NCBI GenBank assembly: GCA_005888335.1
Contig: VAWY01000168.1
Location: 1 to 16,225, forward strand
Direction of reading: 5' to 3'
DNA length: 16,225 bases
From: Actinomycetota bacterium
GTDB lineage: Bacteria > Actinomycetota > Thermoleophilia > Solirubrobacterales > Solirubrobacteraceae
In this document: one piece after another, positions 12,284 through 16,225 of the stretch
Layout: each line of letters opens with the position of its first letter
How positions within the stretch are numbered: the stretch's first letter is position 1
Program-made: the position numbers and the translations under genes
Notes under the pieces: generated by a model
Told to the model about the DNA's origin: nothing
The model's input: only the letters and a program-made list of their open reading frames with translations
Database searches by the model: none

Positions 12284-13045
12284 ATGGCTGAGCGGCGGCT
12301 GGGCGACGCGGCGGGCGAGCTGCTGCCCGCGCGCCTGAAGGCCGGCAGCCCGAAGGGGCAGGAGCTGCGCGAGATCCTCGAGGGGCTCATCGCCTCGCTG
12401 GGGCCCGGCGCGCCGCTGCCGTCCGAGCGCGCCCTGGCCGAGCGCTACGGCGTCGCGCGGATGACCGTGCGCTCGATGCTCGACCGGCTCACCTCGGAGG
12501 GCCTGACCTACCGCGTGCACGGGCGCGGGACGTTCGCCGCCGAGCCGCGCGTCGCCCAGGCGATGGCGCTGAGCTCGTTCAGCGAGGACATGCTCGCGCG
12601 CGGGCTGCGCCCCGGCTCGACGATCCTGCGCCAGGAGGTCGTGCCCGCCGGCGGTGTCGTCGCCGCGCGCCTGCGCGTCTCGCCGCGCGCGCGCGTGGTC
12701 CGCATCGATCGCGTGCGCACCGCCGACGGCGAGCCGCTGGCGCTCGAGCAGGCGTTCCTGCCCGCCGCGCGCTTCGACGGACTGCAGGACGCCGACCTGG
12801 CGACGGGCTCGCTGTTCACGCTGCTCGAGCAGCGCTGGGGCGTGCGGCTGGCCGCGGCCGACCAGCGCGTGGTCGCGGTGACGATCGACGGCGAGGAGGC
12901 CGAGCTGCTCGACGTCCGCCCCGGGCAGGCGGGGCTGCTCTTCTCGACGCTCGCCGAGGACGCCGGCGGCGACGTCGTCTTCTCCGCGACGTCGCTGTTT
13001 CGCGGCGACCGCTACGAGATCGACCTGCGCCAGCGCCGCGAGTGA
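12284..13045 (+). CDS. GntR/HutC-family transcriptional regulator, DasR/NagR-like
   Basis: A 253-residue regulator. Residues about 18-88 form the GntR winged helix-turn-helix (LPSERALAERYGVARMTVR at 45-63, wing RVHGRGTF at 77-84). Residues about 98-248 form the UTRA effector domain (ILRQEVVPAGG, ARVVRIDRVRTADGEPLALEQAFLP split, and closing SATSLFRGDRYEID). HutC members with UTRA domains sense small metabolites; DasR and NagR bind glucosamine- or N-acetylglucosamine-phosphates. The gene sits next to nagA, and a dre site is located in its own control region, so a role as autoregulated repressor of this cluster is well supported by context. Sensing of the precise ligand is inferred. It could also control distant genes, as DasR does. 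The ATG fits a TANNNT-N7 leaderless start. It converges on the NRAMP gene with 20 bases between. Confidence 0.88.
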   Translation: MAERRLGDAAGELLPARLKAGSPKGQELREILEGLIASLGPGAPLPSERALAERYGVARMTVRSMLDRLTSEGLTYRVHGRGTFAAEPRVAQAMALSSFSEDMLARGLRPGSTILRQEVVPAGGVVAARLRVSPRARVVRIDRVRTADGEPLALEQAFLPAARFDGLQDADLATGSLFTLLEQRWGVRLAAADQRVVAVTIDGEEAELLDVRPGQAGLLFSTLAEDAGGDVVFSATSLFRGDRYEIDLRQRRE

Positions 13046-13065
13046 CGCGCGCTCATCGCGGTCGC

Positions 13066-14412
13066 TCAAAGCCGGAGGACCGTCACCGCGACGAGGATGA
13101 TCGACAGCGTCGAGGTCGTCGCCACCGTGACGGCGGCCAGGCCGTCGAGGGCGCCCGTGTTTCGGTGTTCGCCCATGAGCATGCGGTTGCGGGCCAGGCG
13201 CCAGATGAAGAACAGGTTGATCGGGAGCAGGACGCCGTTCACGACCTGGACGCCGACGAGCAGACCGATGACCGGGACGCCGGGGATCACGGCGACGACG
13301 GTGGCGATGGCGATCATGGCGGTGATCAGCCCGACGAAGACCGGGGCCTCGCCGGGCGTCCGGCCGAGGCCTTTCTCGAAGCCCAGCGATTCCGACACGA
13401 CGTAACTGGTGGCGATCGGCAGGATCGCGCAGGCGAGCAGGCTCGCGCCGAGGAGGCCGATGGCGAACAGGGCCTCGGCGTACCGGCCGGCGAACGGCTC
13501 GAGCGCCTTGGCGGCGTCCGCGGCGCTGTTGATCGAGTGGACGCCGTGCCGGTAGAGCGTCGCGCCGGTGGCGATGATGATGAACGCGGCGACCAGGTCG
13601 GCGAAGATCGCGCCGGCGACGGCCTGGCGCTGGTCGTTGGCGAGGTCCTCCTCGCGGGCGCCGCGCTCGACCGTCGCCGACTGCAGGTAGAGCTGCATGT
13701 ACGGGGTGATCGTCGTGCCGGCGGTGGCGACGAAGAGCAGCAGATAGGTGGAGTTGGTCTGGATGTGGGGCGGCGCGAGCGCGTGGCCCACCGCGCTCCA
13801 GTGGGGGTGGGCGAGGATCGCGGCGAGGGGATAGGCGAAGAACGGGAGGGTCAGCCAGATGAAGACCCGCTCGGCGGAGCGGTAGGAGCCGCGCACGATG
13901 ATCAGCCAGATCGCCGCGGCGGCAATCGGGACCGAGACCTGTGCCGGGATGCCGCCGAGGTCGAAGGCGGCGCCGACACCGACGAAGTCCGAGATGCAGA
14001 TGCCCAGGTTGGCGACCAGCACCGCGAGGGTGGCGAAGGCCGACCAGCGGATCCCGTAGGTCTCGCGCACCAGTTCGGCGAGGCCCTTGCCGGTGACGAC
14101 GCCCATCCGTGCGGCCAACGTCTGGACGAGGGCGAGCGAGATCGTGATCAGGACCATCATCCACAGCAGGCCGTAGCCGTACTTGGCCCCGACCTCGGAG
14201 TAGGTGGCGATCCCGCCGGCGTCGTTGCCGGCGTTGGCCGCGATCAGCCCCGGGCCGAGCAGCGCCACCAGCGCGGCGAGCCGACCGCCGCGGCCCCGGA
14301 GCCCGCGCGGAAGCGCGGGGCGCCCGCGCAGCGCGAGGCGCGCGGGCAGACGCGGCCGACCGCGCAGCGCCGACTGCGCGCGGCGCACCGCGGCCGGGAC
14401 TCGGGCCGCCAT
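13066..14412 (-). CDS. NRAMP-fold divalent metal transporter, probable Mg2+ (NRMT-like) type
   Basis: A 448-residue inner-membrane transporter. An Arg/Pro-rich N-terminal tail of about 45 residues is followed by about 11 hydrophobic helices of the LeuT/NRAMP fold. Helix 1 reads GPGLIAANAGNDAGGIATY, aligning DAGG (64-67) with the classical DPGN: the Asp is kept, Pro becomes Ala and Asn becomes Gly. Helix 6 reads TTITPYMQLYLQS, so the Met of the classical MPH motif, which selects transition metals over Ca2+ and Mg2+, is Thr236. Such changes are known from NRAMP-related magnesium transporters (NRMT). The gene lies 3 bases after one encoding an MgtE_N/CBS magnesium-sensor-like protein, which points the same way. 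Metal import, probably Mg2+, is inferred; Mn2+ or another cation cannot be excluded. The long basic tail is unusual, and no later start is better supported. Confidence 0.85.
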   Translation of the reverse strand: MAARVPAAVRRAQSALRGRPRLPARLALRGRPALPRGLRGRGGRLAALVALLGPGLIAANAGNDAGGIATYSEVGAKYGYGLLWMMVLITISLALVQTLAARMGVVTGKGLAELVRETYGIRWSAFATLAVLVANLGICISDFVGVGAAFDLGGIPAQVSVPIAAAAIWLIIVRGSYRSAERVFIWLTLPFFAYPLAAILAHPHWSAVGHALAPPHIQTNSTYLLLFVATAGTTITPYMQLYLQSATVERGAREEDLANDQRQAVAGAIFADLVAAFIIIATGATLYRHGVHSINSAADAAKALEPFAGRYAEALFAIGLLGASLLACAILPIATSYVVSESLGFEKGLGRTPGEAPVFVGLITAMIAIATVVAVIPGVPVIGLLVGVQVVNGVLLPINLFFIWRLARNRMLMGEHRNTGALDGLAAVTVATTSTLSIILVAVTVLRL

Positions 14413-14415
14413 CGG

Positions 14416-15693
14416 TCAGTCTTCGCCGAGCAGCCCGAACCGCCGCCGCCAGCCCTTGGGCAGCATGACTTCCAGGACGTCGTCGACGGTGATGACGCCG
14501 ATCATCTGCTCGTGTTCGTCGACGACCGGGGCGCTGGTGAGGTTGTAGTCGGCCATGACGCGCGCGACCTCCTCGAAATCGGCGTCGGGAAGCAGCCGCG
14601 GCGTCGCCCGCGCGATCAACTCGGTCAGCGGCGTCTCGGGCGCCGCGCGGACGAGCGCGGCTATCGGGACGCCACCCTCGAGGCGACGCCTCGTGTCCAT
14701 GACGAACACCGCCGTCAGGAGCTCGTCTGAGAGGCCGCTCGCGCGGAGCCGCTCGGACGCCTCCTGCACCGTGGCGTGCCGGTACAGGCAGATGAACTCG
14801 GTGCTCATCAGGCCTCCGGCGGTCGCCGGGTCATAGCCGAGCAGCGCGCGCACCTTCGTGCGTCGCGACGCCGGCAGCAGCGGAAGGACCGACGCTCGCC
14901 GCGGCTCGTCCAACTCCTCCACCAGGTCCGCGGCGTCATCCGGAGCCATCCGGGCGAGGACCTGCGCGACCTCGTCGTCCGAGCGATCCTGGATGAACTC
15001 GAGCTTGTGCTGGTCGTCGAGCTCCTCGAACACGTCGGCCTCGAGCTCGCGGTCATCGGAGCCCACCGCGAGCATGATCTCCGCGCCCTCGCGGTGCGAG
15101 GCCGCTTCGACGAGGTCGGCGATCTGCGCGGGATGGAGCTTGGCCAGGCGCGGATGTGGCACACGCAGCTTCACTGATGGCACGTGGCCCACGAACGGCT
15201 CCACGCTCGCCCAATCGAGGAACGCGCCGACGGCGATCCGCGGCGCCAGCCGCCGCGGGAGCAGGCGCCGCAGGCCGCCGCGCGGGCCGGTGTCCACGCC
15301 GATCACCCGCCACCAGCCCTCAAGGCGGGCCAGCTCGATCTCGTTGGCGCGCACCAGTCGTGCGCCGTCGACGTTGATGAGCTGGTGATCGAGGACGTCC
15401 TCCTTGAGCAGCACCTCCTCGGGCCGGCGCTCGAAGCGCTCGAGGTCCAGCTGCGCCCGGCGCAGCGCCACGCCGCCTTCTTCCATCGCCGCGACGCGCT
15501 CGGCCGCCACGTACGACCGACGCCCGGCAACGCTGACCAGGAACCCGGTGATCGGTGGATAGCCGGGCTCGCCCAGACGCACGATCAGGTCCTCGACCCT
15601 GCCGAGCCGCTCCCCCGCGGCATCGCGCAACGCGCCGCCCACGACGAGCGAGAGATGCAGCACTCGAGGCGGACCGGCGGCCGGCACGACCAT
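14416..15693 (-). CDS. Soluble MgtE_N / CBS-domain protein with PRC-barrel-like N-terminus
   Basis: A 425-residue protein with no membrane helix. Residues about 11-65 (LVVGGALRDAAGERLGRVED) and 93-135 (LLKEDVLDHQLINVDGARL) look like two PRC-barrel-type units. Residues about 183-290 are an MgtE_N superhelix (LHPAQIADLVEAA, EELDDQHKLEFI, RMAPDDAADLVEEL, LGYDPATAGGLM). Residues about 295-412 are a CBS pair (STEFICLYRHATVQEA and NLTSAPVVDEHEQMIGVITVDDVLEVM). In MgtE channels MgtE_N and CBS together sense cytoplasmic Mg2+ and gate a C-terminal membrane pore. That pore is missing here, and the protein ends in GWRRRFGLLGED. The NRAMP-like transporter gene starts 3 bases on, so this is probably its detached sensor or regulator. 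The ATG at 15693 is chosen because TACCGT stands 7 nt upstream; GTG at 15702 is the alternative. Confidence 0.85.
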   Translation of the reverse strand: MVVPAAGPPRVLHLSLVVGGALRDAAGERLGRVEDLIVRLGEPGYPPITGFLVSVAGRRSYVAAERVAAMEEGGVALRRAQLDLERFERRPEEVLLKEDVLDHQLINVDGARLVRANEIELARLEGWWRVIGVDTGPRGGLRRLLPRRLAPRIAVGAFLDWASVEPFVGHVPSVKLRVPHPRLAKLHPAQIADLVEAASHREGAEIMLAVGSDDRELEADVFEELDDQHKLEFIQDRSDDEVAQVLARMAPDDAADLVEELDEPRRASVLPLLPASRRTKVRALLGYDPATAGGLMSTEFICLYRHATVQEASERLRASGLSDELLTAVFVMDTRRRLEGGVPIAALVRAAPETPLTELIARATPRLLPDADFEEVARVMADYNLTSAPVVDEHEQMIGVITVDDVLEVMLPKGWRRRFGLLGED

Positions 15694-15700
15694 GACCCGC

Positions 15701-15706
15701 ACGGTA
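15701..15706 (-). promoter_or_regulatory. Candidate -10 box for the leaderless MgtE_N/CBS operon
   Basis: On the minus strand TACCGT is followed by exactly 7 nt (GCGGGTC) and the ATG at 15693. There is no Shine-Dalgarno. The spacing is identical to that at the GntR regulator start. The remaining part of the 75-base divergent gap 15694-15768 shows no clear -35 and no riboswitch-like structure that I can recognise. Confidence 0.4.
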
Positions 15707-15768
15707 AGCGCCAGCGCCGCGAGTGACGCCGCTTGAGGCGGGTCGGCGCGCTGCCGATACGCCTGAAG

Positions 15769-16225
15769 ATGGTCCAGCTGCGCCGCCTCGTCGTGCTCGC
15801 CTGCGCGCTCGCCGCCCCGGCGCTCGCGACAGCCCCGAGCGCGGCGGCGAAGACGTGCGCCGCCTACCCCGACCAGGCGGCCGCGCAGAAGGCGCACGAC
15901 ACGCGCGACGCCGACGGCGATGGGATCTTCTGCGAGGCGCTGCCCTGCCCGTGCCTGTCGCCCGGCGCGCCCGCCCCGACCGCACCGGCGCCGAAGGCTC
16001 CCGCCGTCCCCGCGCCCGCCGTCGTCCTCGGCCGCTCCCAAGCGCTTCACCCGGTGACCAGGCGCAGCGGCTGCCGGACGCACGGAGCGCTGCCCGACCG
16101 GGCCTGCACGCCGGGCGCCCGCTTCTCGCGCGTGACCCGCGCGCAGGTCTGCCGCCCGGGCTACGCGTCGTCGGTGCGCAACGTCTCGTCGTCGGTGAAG
16201 GACGCCGTCTACCACGCCTACGGGC
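15769..16225 (+). CDS. Secreted excalibur-type calcium-binding protein, 3' end outside the window
   Basis: An open frame of 152 codons plus one base that runs off the end of the window. Residues 1-27 are a signal peptide (basic MVQLRR, hydrophobic core, cleavage near SAAA-K). Residues 30-56 are an excalibur-like module: C30, then DTRDADGDGIFCE (44-56) with the Dx-DxDGDG calcium-loop pattern and paired cysteines. A Pro/Ala-rich linker (65-86) leads to a second module (about 102-152) with C102, LPDRACTPG (108-116), QVCRPGYASSVRNVSSSVK and HAYG. The second pattern recalls small actinobacterial secreted or phage-borne proteins in which a CTPG-VCxxGY module precedes an HNH-like histidine segment; whether one follows cannot be seen here. 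The start is supported by the signal peptide; GAAG just before the ATG is a poor ribosome site. Confidence 0.7.
   Translation, partial: MVQLRRLVVLACALAAPALATAPSAAAKTCAAYPDQAAAQKAHDTRDADGDGIFCEALPCPCLSPGAPAPTAPAPKAPAVPAPAVVLGRSQALHPVTRRSGCRTHGALPDRACTPGARFSRVTRAQVCRPGYASSVRNVSSSVKDAVYHAYG

Noticed and set aside
12279..12290. Palindrome CAGCCATGGCTG at the regulator start codon as a separate operator
   Set aside because: Only 12 bp around a NcoI-like ATG context with no second copy seen; likely chance, kept only as a note to the dre finding.
10102..12390. Long minus-strand frame covering the SIS gene and part of nagA
   Set aside because: It is a shadow of the plus-strand SIS gene and an off-frame reading of nagA, made of Arg/Ala runs with no family pattern.
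12254..14164. Minus-strand 636-codon frame through the GntR gene and the NRAMP gene
   Set aside because: Off-frame to the transporter and antisense to the regulator; only Arg/His/Pro-rich low-complexity sequence.
13042..14730. Long plus-strand frame opposite the NRAMP gene, Asp/Arg/Gln-rich
   Set aside because: It mirrors the transporter's codon structure and has low-complexity sequence; the transporter on the other strand is unmistakable.
1..16225. CRISPR arrays, tRNA or rRNA genes, insertion-sequence ends, origins
   Set aside because: No regularly spaced repeats, cloverleaf-like segments with CCA context, transposase frames or DnaA-box clusters were seen by eye; a dedicated scan was not possible.

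Overview
High-GC (about 70-75%, locally lower) actinobacterial chromosome. The mix of a DasR/NagR-type GntR regulator with perfect dre operators, start codons preceded at 7-8 nt by TANNNT boxes (leaderless style), GTG starts, an actinobacterial DUF2156 lysyltransferase-like enzyme and excalibur-type secreted proteins suggests Actinomycetota. A Thermoleophilia/Solirubrobacterales-like organism is my best guess, but this is inference from flavour and not a measured placement. I see no tRNA, rRNA, CRISPR array, transposase or integrase, and no gene-free stretch longer than about 155 bases.

Layout. (1) 9-1168, plus strand: an OB-fold/HD-domain nuclease-like protein (YhaM type), translationally coupled to a 71-residue orphan. 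(2) 1123-7355, minus strand, read leftward from about 7355: a membrane-bound DUF2156 (MprF C-terminal type) aminoacyl-phosphatidylglycerol synthase-like protein, a four-helix membrane protein, then two coupled genes (three-helix membrane protein; membrane protein with a long charged coiled coil). After an 18-bp palindrome comes a tightly coupled trio: a 531-residue membrane/coiled-coil protein, a VWA-fold lipoprotein and a dual-specificity (Cys-based) phosphatase. The first two genes of the trio are visibly poorer in GC than everything around them. (3) 7469-8914, plus: a secreted protein with an IPT/TIG-like domain, a TIM-barrel glycoside-hydrolase-like domain and a C-terminal peptidoglycan-binding domain.

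(4) 8993-13045: an amino-sugar regulon. A XylF-type sugar-binding lipoprotein and a double-SIS glucosamine-6-phosphate deaminase-like enzyme (plus strand) form one unit. N-acetylglucosamine-6-phosphate deacetylase nagA (minus) and a DasR-like GntR/HutC regulator (plus) are divergent. Both control regions carry GGTCTAGACC-centred sites matching the known dre element. The first is a perfect 18-bp palindrome filling the -35/-10 spacer of the transporter promoter; the second sits between nagA and the regulator and touches the nagA start codon. Together these read as uptake, deacetylation (NagA) and deamination/isomerisation (SIS) of an amino sugar under an autoregulated, ligand-responsive repressor.

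(5) 13066-15693, minus: a two-gene unit in which a soluble protein (PRC-barrel-like region, MgtE_N, CBS pair) is followed 3 nt later by an NRAMP-fold transporter whose metal-site motifs are altered (DAGG for DPGN, Thr-Pro for Met-Pro). I read this as a magnesium (NRMT-like) transporter with a detached MgtE-type Mg2+ sensor. (6) 15769-16225, plus: the start of a secreted excalibur-domain protein that runs off the window.

The best candidates for something undescribed are the coiled-coil membrane protein/VWA lipoprotein/phosphatase operon and the split MgtE-sensor plus NRAMP transporter.
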